Shown here in pieces: positions 1 through 13,000 of a stretch of DNA of 64,000 bases; position 1 is the first letter of the stretch, and each line of letters opens with the position of its first letter. The notes under the pieces are model-generated. The model ran no database searches. It saw nothing but the letters and a program-made list of their open reading frames with translations, and was not told the origin of the DNA. The position numbers and the translations under genes were made by a program. Location: the NCBI GenBank assembly GCA_940671915.1, contig CALNVZ010001433.1:490073-554072 (forward strand), written 5' to 3'. The stretch comes from Paracentrotus lividus (taxonomy: Eukaryota > Echinodermata > Echinoidea > Camarodonta > Echinidae).

Positions 1-780
1 AAAAAACTTGTTTAAACGTTTCATGAGTCGCGGATACAACTTTGAGACGGTTTTTTGAAATTGCTTTGTTACAGTTTATGAAAAATGTATCGGAAGATGT
101 TCTAGTACTTTTTATCCGTCGCGGATATGATTCTAGCGCGGAGACGTCTCCCGCGACGGAATCCTTTGTTTCACGTATAAAGTGTAGGACCTATAAGAAA
201 CGTGTCTGAAAATTATAGGAGAAAGAGGAGACTAAGGAGACACAAGCTATAATGGCAAAACCATGTTGACAAATCCGTCTCAATCTGTTTCCGCGAAGTG
301 AGATACCAAAAGGGTAAATAGTTAACGAAGAAATTAGTTATAAAGGATTATAAAATATCATTGTTGGAGGTGTTCTAACTTTTAAATTGACTGCCTTCCA
401 TTTGGACTAGCTGATTATGAGCTATTGCAATATCAAAGTATTGGCGATTGTTATAGTCATTACTGCACGTGTTACTTCAAATCGTATTGGTAATTTTATT
501 CTATTTTTTCTCATGAGGTAAAAATAATAAAGAATTACTTTGTTAAGACATGTGTTGTTGTCCGTTAAACAAAAACGTGCACACCTATTTTAAGATGGCA
601 TTTCCACACTGACGTCGTAATTTATTTATAATTTGTTATAACATGTACAGTTAAAAGGTAAAAATGTAAATAAACAATCGTTCACTTTGGTATAGGCAAT
701 ATCTCATGCAGATAGTAATCCTACAAATGGAAGTCAGTCCATTCTAAAGATAAGACCCTCAAGCAGTCCAGCATTTAAAT
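1..780. other. No gene recognised
   Basis: AT-rich sequence without a convincing ORF. The first 180 bases have several GTCGCGGATA and GAGACGTCTC stretches, and the latter also occurs near 49380. It is possibly MED15 intron. Confidence 0.4.
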
Positions 781-846
781 TTGAAATTCCCTTCTCAGTT
801 TCTTTATGAATGTCTTACCCCTTTCCTATTAAAGGGAATTTGCTTT

Positions 847-985
847 TACTCTGCCATTTTTACCTCTGCCATTTTTGCCTCTGCCATTTTTACCTCTGCC
901 ATTTTTGCCTCTGCATTTTTGCCTCTGCCATTTTTACCTCTGCCATTTTTGCCTCTGCCATTTTAACTCTGCCATTTTTACCTGG
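847..985 (+). repeat. 15-bp minisatellite
   Basis: About nine head-to-tail copies of a 15-base unit (CCTCTGCCATTTTTG and the A variant), with one shortened unit. The period is a multiple of three, so all three + frames stay open and give artefactual Leu/Pro/Phe/Ser peptides. Confidence 0.9.
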
Positions 986-1038
986 CACCTTCTAGGGTTG
1001 GCACCTTCTAAAAGCAACATAATAAATGCTTATTTTAT

Positions 1039-1422
1039 TTACTTGTTCATTCCTATAAAGCTTAATATTGATTTATTTATTATAGGTTTCCCGGTCAAGT
1101 TTAAAGTATCTCCGATCAATTTGACATTCTTTTCGAGCGCTTTCGTCCGGATGTGATCCGCGTTATAAAATCTGCAATGAAATTCGTTATGTGTAGCCAA
1201 ATCAACAACGTTCAATCCAGTTGCAAATTGCGCCGATGAATTTGCTGTTGTGAGCAATTGCATTGTCAATGTTCGCTCACAATTTGTCCATTCGTAAAAT
1301 TCCCGATCTTCTGGTGAATTCAATTCGTTTTGGGGCATCCACATTCGAACTAACTGTATACAAATAAGAATTGCACTCACGAAGGACATTGTGGTAATAA
1401 AATCTGCCCAAGCTCGAGTCAC
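1039..1422 (-). CDS. Unrecognised open reading frame, possible exon or retrocopy
   Basis: 127 codons open on the - strand, or 117 from the internal ATG at 1390. The composition is complex and protein-like rather than repeat-derived. A hydrophobic segment (MSFVSAILICIQLVRMWM) is followed by a charged EDREFYEWTNCERTL stretch and a mixed alpha-helical region. No family was recognised. An AG acceptor-like site precedes it (near 1422), but no good donor was found at its end. It could be a single-exon gene, one exon of a - strand gene, or chance. Confidence 0.28.
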   Translation of the reverse strand: MTRAWADFITTMSFVSAILICIQLVRMWMPQNELNSPEDREFYEWTNCERTLTMQLLTTANSSAQFATGLNVVDLATHNEFHCRFYNADHIRTKALEKNVKLIGDTLNLTGKPIINKSILSFIGMNK

Positions 1423-1836
1423 TATTTTTAAAACCTATTTTCATCCTCCACAAGAATGTGCAATGAAGTTGATGGTTTTACGATGTGACAGCTTTATTAT
1501 CCAAAATGGAATAATTGGATGTTAAACTAGGATGAATTTGTTTCACTAATCCCACTGGCCCTCCCTTAGCAACATAATTGCTCTCAATGGGCTGTAACCC
1601 TTAATTCATCCCCAAGTCACCTCTCTTTAACCATTTTATCACGCTCAAACAAGCCCGGAACCAGGTACGCCAGATTTTCATAGTGATTTTGAAGGTCAAT
1701 TGTGACCTTTTTTTTTTATTAAGTGAACAAATCTAACAAGCATATTCTTTAATTGATACACTTTGTGACGTACATGTATAGGATGAGAGCGTCCCAGGGA
1801 AGTAAAAAAATTGTATTGATCGAAAGAATTCAGGTC

Positions 1837-2360
1837 ATTATGCCTCCGCCACCGAAGGTGGTGCCGGAGGCATCATGTTTTCGGTTGTCCGTCCGTCCGT
1901 CCGTCCCGTTTGCTCGTTATCGCGTTATCTCAAGAACCACTTGAGATATCAACTTCAAACTTGGTGATGGTATTTATCACCATAGGAAGATGATCTGATT
2001 AGATTTTGGAGTATGTAGGTCAAAGGTCAAGGGTCACAGAGGTCAAATTGTGAAATTCCATGTACATGTTTTAAGCTTGTTATAGCTTAATCTCAAGAAC
2101 CACTTGAGATATCAACTTCAAACTTGGGGATGGTATGTATCATCATAGGAAGATGATCTGATTAGATTTTGGAGGAATGTAGGTCATAATGTCAAGGGTC
2201 AAGAGGTCAAATTGTGAAATTTCCATGTATTGTGGCTAGTTATCGCCATATGAAGACGATTTTATTATATTTTGGGAGTGTGTATGTAAAAAATTTAGCA
2301 AGGACTGTGATCTAATAAAGTTTGGGGTCACAAGGTCAAAGGTCAAGGTCAAAAGATGTC
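1837..2360 (+). repeat. Interspersed repeat with hairpin, GTCC run and three ~150-bp subunits
   Basis: An imperfect hairpin at 1840-1873 is followed by a (GTCC)n run, then subunits at 1925-2064 and 2087-2232 that share TCTCAAGAACCACTTGAGAT, plus a decayed third to about 2360. Each subunit ends in AGGTCA-type half-sites. The head-hairpin plus GTCCGTCC layout is a repeat type common in marine invertebrate genomes. The class is uncertain. Confidence 0.75.
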
Positions 2361-2994
2361 TTTGTATAAAGGAAAATCAATAGATGAATGTGCTGTGTAT
2401 TTCTGATCTGGCAATGGCTGAGGCATAAATTTCGACGTGCAGGCGGTCGAGGATTTATCTTGTTTATTATTAAATTATTTATTTCATGATTTTTAAAAGC
2501 ATGGAAAAGGCCACAGTGCCTCAAAGGCCTAAGATACTCATCACTTGTATCTGTCCTGTATGTCATAGGACAATAGCTTGGACCTACATATACCTGATAA
2601 GCCCAACATTGTAAGAGAGAAGAACATGAAAAATCATTCCATCATATGCTTTTGGTGTTGTTATTGGCTTCATCAAAAAATTTTGCGTTAAAAAAATGGT
2701 ACCCATCTTGATAAATGAATTGAAACATTGTACTGCAGCATCATTCTGTCAATAGTCAGTGCAAAATATTGTGAAATTATAGCAAAATGTGAAAAAGCCT
2801 AAGTGGATATTGTGAATGTGGCAAAGTAACAATTAGACCAAGTGGTTCAGAAGACAAATTACAATGCATCATATCAAAAATGAGACACAAGTCGCCAAGC
2901 AATTAGCCAGGATGAGGAAATGGGGCAAAATAATTCTTTTTAAAAAGTGTAAAATTTGGGAAATATTTTTTGATTTTCTTTAAACAATCTTTAA

Positions 2995-3749
2995 CCCTAA
3001 TTGACTGGGGGGGCCATCATGCCCCCCCTCGACATTTCCGCGACCACTCCGCCGCGCGAAATTTTTTGATTCGCCGCTGCTCGCTGACTTTATACTTTCA
3101 AGTTCTGCGATCTCTTGAAACCATTTTCGCGAAAATTCGGTCGTTACCGTTACGATGCCTGCACGATTTGAAAAATATCCGTCAGACCGAAAACGGCTTT
3201 CAAAAACGTGATTTTGTGTACCAAGTCAATGCAATTGAGTTTTCTCACCTAATTTCATAAAATATGATTATTTTCACTTCCATTGGCTGAAAATCAATTT
3301 ATTTTTAGCATAATTATGCTTCAAAATGGTTCTTCATAATTTTTGTGAAAACAAAGAAAAACAAAAAGGTCGAAAAACAAGAAATACATAGAAATTCATA
3401 AAACAATAAAATACATAAGAAATAATTTCGATACGAAATTTTTTCAGAGTAGCAATGTTAGGATGCTATATAGGAATTGATAATACACAAAAATTAGCAT
3501 TCTAGAGGCTTATTTTTTTCAATATTGAGCAAAAAAGTGTGATTTTGCATAAATTAGCATATTAATTTATATAATTAAATCGATTATTATTCGAAATATT
3601 AATAGCGCAGTCTTGTAGATTAATGACACATTACCATCGTGCGAAATTTTTGGCGCGGTCGCGCGATCTGCGGCCGAGATCTTAGGGGGGGGCCATCATG
3701 GCCCCCCCCCAGTCTTGACAGCTCCCAAAACACCCCAGTCTTATTAGGG
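2995..3749. mobile_element. piggyBac-type MITE, copy A
   Basis: A 755-bp element flanked by TTAA at 2991-2994 and 3750-3753. The inverted ends start CCCTAATTGACTGGGG and CCCTAATAAGACTGGGG. Near each end is a GGGGGGGCCATCATG-like subterminal inverted motif. It has no coding capacity, and its interior is similar to the element at 17170-17895. TTAA target sites and CCC-starting ends are piggyBac hallmarks. Confidence 0.8.
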
Positions 3750-3990
3750 TTAACACTTCTTGTGTACTGTGTAAAAACATGAGTAAAAACAATAAGTGGA
3801 AAATATTTAAAAATTGATTATTTTGTGGATCAATATCTTTGACTCTTGTTCTGTTGACTATTGTCTCATTTTGATGTGGTGAGTTTCATTATGTGTTGCA
3901 GACCAAGTGACAATTTATCCATTGTATGTTGTTCATTGCTTGTACATGTATACATCTGTATCATCATAGCTGTTTGTTCATGTGTGTTAG

Positions 3991-4089
3991 AACCCTATGG
4001 TGATGCAGGCTCAAAAGTCCCAGGCTCAGATAGCACCCCGGTCTCAGGTACCCCGTTCCTACCCGGTCCAGTCTACCCCGCCCATACAG
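3991..4089 (+). CDS. MED15: MED15 exon (Gln/Pro-rich, first in window)
   Basis: 99 nt, phase 0 at both ends. It is bounded by a TGTGTGTTAG acceptor and a GTAAGA donor and encodes 33 residues rich in Gln, Pro and Ser (NPMVMQAQKSQAQIAPRSQV and onward), typical of the MED15 activator-binding linker. The preceding exon was not found in the window. A microsatellite-like CTC run and a fold-back repeat follow within 60 bp. Confidence 0.8.
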
Positions 4090-7000
4090 GTAAGATAGAT
4101 TCTACTCCTCCTCCTCCTAGTCTATGTGTGTGTGTGTGTAACAGGGCTGTGTTTCACCAAGTCGTTCGTATGTTACAAATGACTTCAGGAACGACTGGTG
4201 ATCAGGTCTTGCGCTCTATTATATTAGCATGTGGTTAGTATAGCACCCAAGAACAGGTTCAAGTCGTTGGTGAAGTCGATTGAACAACTTGGTGAAAGAC
4301 ACCACGCAGGTCTTGTAAAGTGAAGATCATATATACTCCTGGGTGGTGTTCCACCAAGGCATTCTTAAATTTTAAAGAATGACTTTATTTAAAAACAACT
4401 GAAACATGTGCTAAATATACTTACATGTTTTACGAACTTCGATGAGCACAAGAACTGATCACCAGACGTTTGTAAAGTCATTTGTAACTTGTCTTGGTTA
4501 AACATAGTCCAGGGCCCGTACAGCGTGTAAATAAAACAGTTTTTTTGCAATTTTTGTGCCATGTTGTTATTGCAAAAACAGGTGTTTTGTATTATAGTTG
4601 TACAGGCCGTGGAGAGATATGTGATCTGGCTTTACAGAGTGACATAAAACCAATCATATCTGCAAACTGATTCCATGTTACTTGCTCTGGCAACAACTGC
4701 TCTGCTTTAAATTTTGTTTAATATTAATCAAACAATTAACTTCAACCGTGGATTTAACTCTATACCTAATCCTAACCCTATATCTTAGACGAAATACAGC
4801 CTGGAGCAATTGTTGTCGGAGTAAATGTGGTTTCACCATGCAAGTCAATGTCATTGATATTGATTTGCAAATGGGCATACCCTTTGTTTTCAGGCCCAAA
4901 CCTGTGCTGTGATTATGTGATTTTATAGCAATCTCTTCTTTAATGATAGTACAGTTCTTCCTTCCTTTTAGTGATTAATATCATTTTGATATCATTTTGT
5001 TTTTCTGCTTTTAAATATAATTCTTCTATTTGAATAATTCTCTTCCCCCTCCCTTTATTACAGTACATTGTATGTACTGTCCTAATGATTGCAAAATGGT
5101 TAAGATTAATTTAACCCCTTGTATACTGAGAACTTTTTACAAAGCCAAATGAATCGTGATTGTTAAGCAAATTCTTTTCATTTAAAGGTGGAACAACGAC
5201 AGCTTTAAATAGATCAATTTCAGATAATTCAAATTATAAAAGGTCTTTATAATGTTTATGCATTCATGAGTGAAATGAACGTTCGACAAGAGAGATGTTC
5301 TATGAATGCGGGCTTAGTAGGGGAGACCGGGGACAAATGTAACACGGGGCAATTGTAACAGAGGCTCCCATTCCTAGCAGAAACACGCTATAAACTTAAA
5401 ATTATGTAGAAAGATAACATGCGCATTTTAATCGCTCCACATGATGTATGAGTGTTAGCAGATTTAACGGTTCGTGGAACTTTCTTCCATGGTCGGGTTG
5501 TCGGCGACTAAACCGGCGCACCCACCTGGGGTGACCTAGGTGAGGGGGTGTGTGGACCCCAGCAGGACTAAAAATAAGACCTGTCAAAGGGCGGATGAGT
5601 TGCTTGTCAACCAACGGCCATCCATAGCAGAAAGGAGTTGGAGACCTACTGCTTAATTCCTCCAGAGTCGATCACCATGAGTCAATACAAACTACCAAAT
5701 TCAAGCTACAGCGTAAACAGGACTGGAAGCCAGAGAGTTGAAGGTGCTGCGCTCGGCAGGGATAGTAGTGAGGCTACCCAGGTCGTCATCCAGCAAAAAC
5801 CTCACTCCGTACACCTGGAAGAACACACCAGATTTGGGACATGGAAGCGTAAACAATGAACTTGGATTGGAAGCTAGAGAATCTTGAAGAGAAATGAAAA
5901 GATACAACCTGGAAATCATGGGACTAAGCGAAACACATTGGCTTGGAACAGGAGATTTACCCGTGGTGACCTCAGAATCATCTACTCTGGTTCTCAGAAG
6001 AAGAAGAAAAGGAGTAGCGTTTGCTCTGTCTGGAGATGCACGGAAATCAGTTGAGGAGGTGAACTACATTTCTGACAGATTGGTTATGATAAAGCTGCAC
6101 GCTGAACCACGAGACATTTCTTCTATACCAAGTATACTTTCCAACCGCCAGTACCAAGATGAAGAAGTGGAGGAAGTATACGACATGCTTGAGGGAGACT
6201 TCATAAAACGGACAGGCAATGACTATCTTATTATCATGGGAGACTGGAATAGTGTAGTTGACAAGGGAGAGAAGGTAAAGAAACTGGTCCTTTCGGATGG
6301 GAACGCGCAACGAAAGAGGTTCCAACTTGTAGAGTTCTGTAGTAGAAACCACCTCATATAACCAATACATGGTTTAAACACCACAAACGAAGACTGTATA
6401 CATGGAAGCAGCCAGGGGATGTACGTAGATTTCAACTTGACTATATACTGATTAGACAAAGATACAGAGGTAGTGCTAGAAACTCAAGATCGTACCCAGG
6501 AGCAGATATAGGCTCTGATCACAACCTGGTTATTATGGATGCAACACTTAAACTAAAGAAACTGAAAGGAGCGAAAAGTAGAAGGAAATGGAATTTAGAG
6601 AAATTAGACTTATAACAGACCGTTTAGGCTAGAAACTAATGCTAGAACTTTAGAGCCCCATTTGGATGGATGCTTCACAATGACCCTGAAGCCAATTGGA
6701 ATTTGCTGAAGGAAAGCATTAAAGCAAGTGCAGAGGAAACTATTGGATACCTAAAAAGCAAGGAACCAAAGAAACCTTGGGTAACACAGCTATGCTTACT
6801 AAAATGGAAGAAAGGAGACAATGGAAAGGAGTGAATACTGAAGATGGGAGACGGATGTACAGACAACTAAACAATGAACTTCGAAGAGAGACAGATAAAG
6901 CCAGAGAAAAGTGGCTTGAAGAGCAGTGCAAAGAGATTGAAGCACTAGAGCAGAGAGGAAGAAGCGACATGGTGTACGCCAAAGTCAGGAGCTATTAAAA

Positions 7001-10000
7001 AATGAAATGGATCACAAAAAGTCAATAAGCATAGGTATAGACTCGAAGTCGGGGGAAAGGCTGACAAATGTCTCGGATATTCAAAATAGATGGATTGAGC
7101 ACATTGAAGAACTATATGATAAGGATTCAAAACCAGATGATATTGAAATGGAAAACGAAGAGCATGTAAACCAAGACGATATGGGCCCGTCTTTTCTTCA
7201 CTCTGAAGTTCGTAAGGCTCTTGAAGAAACAAAAGACAAGAAATCCCCTGGACTAGATGAATTGCCAGTTGAGCTCCTAAAAAATGTGAGTGAGGAGACA
7301 CAGAAAGACTTTGAACAGTTGTGTCTAGACATCTACGAAACTGGAATTTGGCCTGAAGACTTCTTAAGGACAGTAATGATTCCGATACCAAAGAAGAACA
7401 ATGCCACAAATGTTCTGACTTTCGTACAATAAGCCTAATATGCCATGCATCAAAGGTTATTCTCAGGATCATACCAAGAAATCGTCAAGAAAGCAGAAAC
7501 TTTTCTGGGATACGATCAGTTTGGGTTCAGAGCTGGACTTGGTACTCGTGAGGCTATCGCAATAATGAGAACTTTGTGCGAACGTAGCCTGGAAGTTCAG
7601 AAAGAGGTGAGCATATGCTTTGTTGATTATGAGAAAGCTTTTGACAGGGTAAACTGGATTAAACTCCTGCATGTTCTGAAATCCCTTGGAATAGATTGGA
7701 AGGATAGGCCCTAATCAAAAACCTGTACATGAAGCAGACAGTGTGTATAAGAACACCAGAAGGAGATTCTGAGCCTGGACACATTGGACGAGGAGTTCGT
7801 CAAGGCTGCCCACTCTCACCAATACTGTTCAATGTATTTGCAGAAGCCATGATCAAAGAAGCATTTCTGGACATGGGAGATGGAATATCTGTAGGAGGTA
7901 GAATAGTGAACTCGGTCCGTTTTGCAGATGACAAGGCAATTGTGAGTGACAATGAAGACGGACTTCAAGGCTCATGGACTCATTAGTGACAGCAGGGGAA
8001 GAATTGGAATGAGGATTAATATACTAAAACTAAGGTAATGAAAGTAACGCGATCAGAGGAAACAGATCTGAATATGAACATCACAATCAGTGGAAGGAAG
8101 TTGATCAGGTCAAACAGTTCACATATCTTGGTAGTGTCATCTCAAATGATGCATACAGCACTAGAGAAATAAAAACTCGAATTGCACTAGCCAAGAATGC
8201 ATTCAAAACATAGCAGAACATTGACAGCCAAAAAGCTAAAACAAAGCCTAAGAAGAGGCTTGTCAAGTGTCTGGTCTGGAGTGTTGCTTTATATGCATCA
8301 GAGACGTGGACGATACGGAAAGCAGAGGAAAGGAGGATCGATAGCCTAGAAATATGGTTGTGGAGGAGATGGAAGGAATTAGCTGGAAAGATCGTGTCAC
8401 AAATGACGAAGTACTGAACAGCTGAATGAAGTAAGGATCTTGAGAGAAACAATCAGGAACGAAAGAAGAACTGGTTGGGGCACATCCTAAGGGGGAATAA
8501 CATGCTCAGAGATGTGCTGGAAGGGAAAATGAAAGGCAAAAGGGGAAGAGGTAGACCAAGGATTGGGATGGTGTCGGAACTGAAAGAGGCAGAAACGTAT
8601 GAAATCATGAAGCGGAAGTCCAAGACAGAGAAATGGAGAAACTACTAAAGGCTCTGGTGTGTGGACCTGCCCTTAGGCAGAACACCGAAGAAGAAGGAAC
8701 TTTCTACAGCGGAAAACTGTTTTTTTGAGCATAAAAGTAATATTTCACATTACCCATTGTTTTCTTCTGACAAATATGTGGATGAGCTACGGCTGTCATT
8801 TTGTTATATTTAGAAATTATGTTCTTAGGCCATATTTTGCTAAAGTTTCAACGTACGAATACTGAAGCTGAGATAGAAAAAAAAATCTCTCCAAATATGG
8901 TCACCTCTGCCAGGGGCAATTGTAACAGCTGTTACAATTGCCCCTGTTTCTGTTAAAGTAACTCCCGTAGGAACTCGGTAAAGCAGATTTCCGCTGATTC
9001 AACACCAAGCTACATGTATTTAAATAACTCTCAGGGCGCGGAGCGTTTTGAAGTGGAGGGCTGAGCGGCAAGTGGGAGGGAGTGGGGAGGGGGGGGGGCT
9101 GAACAGATTAAAAATCCAAATGTTATGGTAATTTTCCGTTTTTGTACACGTTCGCTGACGAAAGTGGGGGAGGGGGCTTAGAAATGAGAATTGCATAACG
9201 TTGAACGTATCTGTCAATCATATAATTTCATTACAAGGAAAAATGGCCTTATTTAGTTCAGACATGAGAATTAAATTACTTTGTCCAATACGTTTTGTTG
9301 AAAAGGCAAGAAATATTGATTTATGTCCGAAAAAGGGTTCTTTAGTTTGTTTATCATTCAATCAGAGCCTATTTTTTTTCTTCTTTTTTATTTAATAATT
9401 TATATCACTTTACTAGAAACGAAAAAGTAAACAAACATGAACATAGTGAACATTTAGGTTCTTTTAATGCAAAATTGTAAATAGGAGTAGTCTCGTCGAT
9501 AAGCTCAAGCATCAGAACTTCATAACTTTGAATGAATTGTCAATCATGTGTCAATTATAACGCTTTACAAAACAAAAGGTAACCATATCTATAAGCTCAG
9601 ACATGAGAATTAAATAACTTTTGAACATATCTGTCCAATACGTTTTGAAATATTAGAAATTATTGATTTGTCCGAAAAAAAGTGCCTTTAGTTTTTTTTT
9701 TATCATTTGTTTCATTGTAATCAGAGCCTCAAGTTTTCTTTTTTATTCGTTGTTTTAATAATTTTATTCACTTTACTAGAAGACTTCAGAGCTTCATAAG
9801 TTTGAATGTATGTCAATTATAGTGCTTTGTTTACAATTACAAAATGTAACCTTATCTATGAGCTCAAACATGAGAATTAGACATTAGATAGCTGTGAACA
9901 TATAATTGATTTGATTTGATTTGATTTGGTATATAACAAAAAAGAAGCACTGACAGGATAGCCCATGAAATCGAAAAGGCTTATTTATAGGATCCTATAA

Positions 10001-13000
10001 ATGAGAAAGAGATTACGGACCCCCCCCCCCCTGATTTGCTTTTTCTTATTAAAAAAAAACACACATTAAAAGAGAGAAGAAGAGAGAGGAAGGGAGGGAA
10101 ATGGAAGGAGGAGGAGGAGAGAGAAGGGGGAAGGGCAGATAGGAAGTAAAAGGTAAAGATGGAGTGAAAGAAGAAAAAGAAAGACAGAAGAAAAGAAGAG
10201 ACAGAGAGGAGAGAGAGAGAGGAAGTGGATAGCCCCCATAAAAGATAAAAATATATTTTCAATATGATACCTGAAAATATATGTCCAATACATTTTGTTA
10301 ACAAAGCAAAGAAATATTGATTTTGCCAGAAAAAAGTGGCGTAAATTTTGAAGATTGATTTTACACACAAAAAAAAAAGAAAAAAAAACAAAACTGTCAT
10401 TTTTTAAAATCAGAAATGTATCACTTTATTTGGAAAAGAATGTGTTAAAGTCAAAAGACGTATTCCTAATATAATATTTTATACCACAGTTGTCAGTTTA
10501 AAGATATATTGGGTAGGTACAAAGTAGATAAAGAACCAAACTATGAATTGATGAAGGTTCTATAGTTCTACAGTTAGAGGGTGAAGCCCCAACAACCTTA
10601 AAAAAAAAAAAAAAAAAAAAAAACTTTTGCCCCATATCATGAATATAACAAGTGGAAAATATATTATAAATGAGTCAAGCATTGTCATGTTTTATCATAA
10701 TTAGCTTATGTGGTTTAAATCTTGGATCTGTCAAGTGCATAGCTTTGATAAAGAAATACAAAATGTTACAATTTCATGTGTTACAATTGCCCCGGACGTC
10801 TGTTACAATTGCCCCTGGACACGGGGCAATTGTAACACTCGACCTCTTGTTTTGAAATGGTAATGGCTTCAAAATGACTTGTTGAACTTAGCCCAAACCT
10901 ATTCATATGTCAAGCTAAGATATGCATATTTCATTTTATTCAGTTTTAAGCAAGTATTTAGCTTTAATAAAGCTGATAGGTCAAATTTGGAAAAAACTGT
11001 TACAATTGTCCCAGGTCTCCCCTATACAACAGGTTAAAGTTTGAAATGACCCTTTTCATTTGGTTCAAAGTGAGATTTTTGTGAAAGAAGTGTACATGTA
11101 TGCAACAAAGAAGGTTACTATTGGTTTGTCACTCTTCTCTCCATTAGTGTCCTGTAACATACATAGTTACAATCAACTGCAAATCAATAGTAACCAATCA
11201 AGATCATTGTTGCATAGACTTCTCATAAAAGGTGTCATTGTGAACAATCAGAATATTTGTTGGTTTTCATTCAAAACCCTAAAAGTGGAATCTTCTGATC
11301 TCCCTTCATTTTTCTTTCTCCCCCCCCCCAAAAAAAAAAAAAAAGAAAAAAGAAAACAAAAATAAAACAAAAACAAAAACAAAACAAAACAAAGAATAAT
11401 AATAATAATCCCGATCAATTTTTGTCCTTCTGTCAATATCAAATAATTAAATGTGCGATACCCATATATTCCTAGTACTGTGCCCTTTTTTACATGTCAG
11501 TAGATGTTAGACAATTTAATATTTTAAGGTTGTATGTGCGATTGTAAACTTGTTTGAATTGACTTCTCCTTATTGCAAATCATAGCAAATCAGTTACTTT
11601 ATCGTGTGTCTTAATGGATGTTTTGCTGTGATTTAAGCATTTTTGGGCAGCCTGCTTGCTAACATATCACCTCATCTCAAGAAGTAGTAGCAGATCAGAG
11701 GATCCTTTTTGCATAGACTTCCTTAAGAAAATACATAATGTGAACCAAAAGAACAGTTCTCTCCAAATTGCAGATCACAGAAAAATTTCATTGTTATGGA
11801 CTTTCTTTTCACCTTTGCTGATAATTTTCTATCACTTTCTTTATTTTTTTAAACTGATCAAATTTCAGGATGAACTTCTATTATTGCTTGTTTGTATTTT
11901 GTACACTGTCCTGAAGTGTAATATAATTTTGTTCCCTCGTCCTCTGAATTATTTACACAGATAACCTTTTCTTTTCCAGAACTGTTCCCCTCTTTGTATC
12001 TTTCACTCACTTCACCAAGTCCTAACTGCTTACTTCATCAACATTTAACACTAACTTTGAGATACATTGTATGGGACTGGCCTGTAATGATATAATCCTA
12101 CTACTTTTATAGTCATTCACATATTTTTTTTTTCTACAATGTAGTTTGTATAAATTTAATACTATAATCTGGTGGTTGTATAATAATGTAACTTTTAGAA
12201 TTTGAAATTATGGTCAAACATACATTGTATTACATATGCATGGAACAATATACCAGATATTTTTGTACGCTTAAAAAATCTTGATAAGCCTCTTTTTTTT
12301 TTTTTAAACAAATATTTCCATGAATCCATTGTCCAATTTGTATCAAACGTTTTCTATGATTTTATTCTATAATTCATTCATGATGTCTGTCCACAATGCA
12401 AAGTTTGTGCACTGTTTGAACTCAACATCAAATATGCACATGCTCCGTAGCTCAAACTAATTCAATAATCAAGAGAGAAATAAATCCATTCTTGCTGATG
12501 TGGACAGTTTCTTGAATCTCGAGCTATTTTGGGGGAGGGCTGATCTGTATAATATGGGGTACTTAACTGTAAACTCTTCAGTCTACTACTTTAATACCAC
12601 CTCAGTCTCTGCCAACCATGTCTCATTCTAATGGCTACTCCTACATGATACTCCCACCCCCTCCGAGGTTTCTAACCATCTTCATCTTTTAACCTGTTAA
12701 TTGGTTGAAAATCATTATTGCTATTAAGGTAAATGAATGATAAACTGGTTGAGAAATCAAGTCCTTTACCAACTGTTACAGCCACATAACACTTAACAAA
12801 ATTTCAATGTTTTCAGTAGGTTCTCTGAACAGACCAAGTCTGACAGCGGCATAACTATTTAACCATTTAACCATTGCTAGTTTAATTATCTGTGTGTGAG
12901 TTACTTAACTGCAACCTAAATAATCTACTGCTTTATACCACCTCAGTCTCGGCCACCCATGTCTCCCTATGGTGGCTATCCCTACATGATGTCTCCCCAG

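Larger units (their letters stand above)
5320..11022. mobile_element. 5.7 kb DNA element with GGGGAGACC inverted ends
   Basis: Both ends carry GGGGAGACC(G/T)GGGACAA(A)TGTAACA as inverted repeats, flanked by TA on each side (5318-5319 and 11023-11024). Internal copies of the terminal GGGGCAATTGTAACA motif occur near 5347, 8912-8946 and 10764-10842. No transposase was recognised. A broken LINE occupies 5390-8700. The rest, 8950-10760, is AT-rich with GA-rich low complexity (10070-10220) and homopolymers. The superfamily is not assigned. Confidence 0.7.

Noticed and set aside
781..1156. Leu/Pro/Phe/Cys ORFs in three frames
   Set aside because: They are explained by the 15-bp minisatellite, whose period is a multiple of three.
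5402..5614. - strand 70-codon ORF
   Set aside because: It lies antisense in the 5' part of the LINE and has no independent support.
9981..10400. Phe/Ser/Leu-rich - strand ORFs
   Set aside because: They come from GA-rich low-complexity DNA inside the 5.7 kb element.
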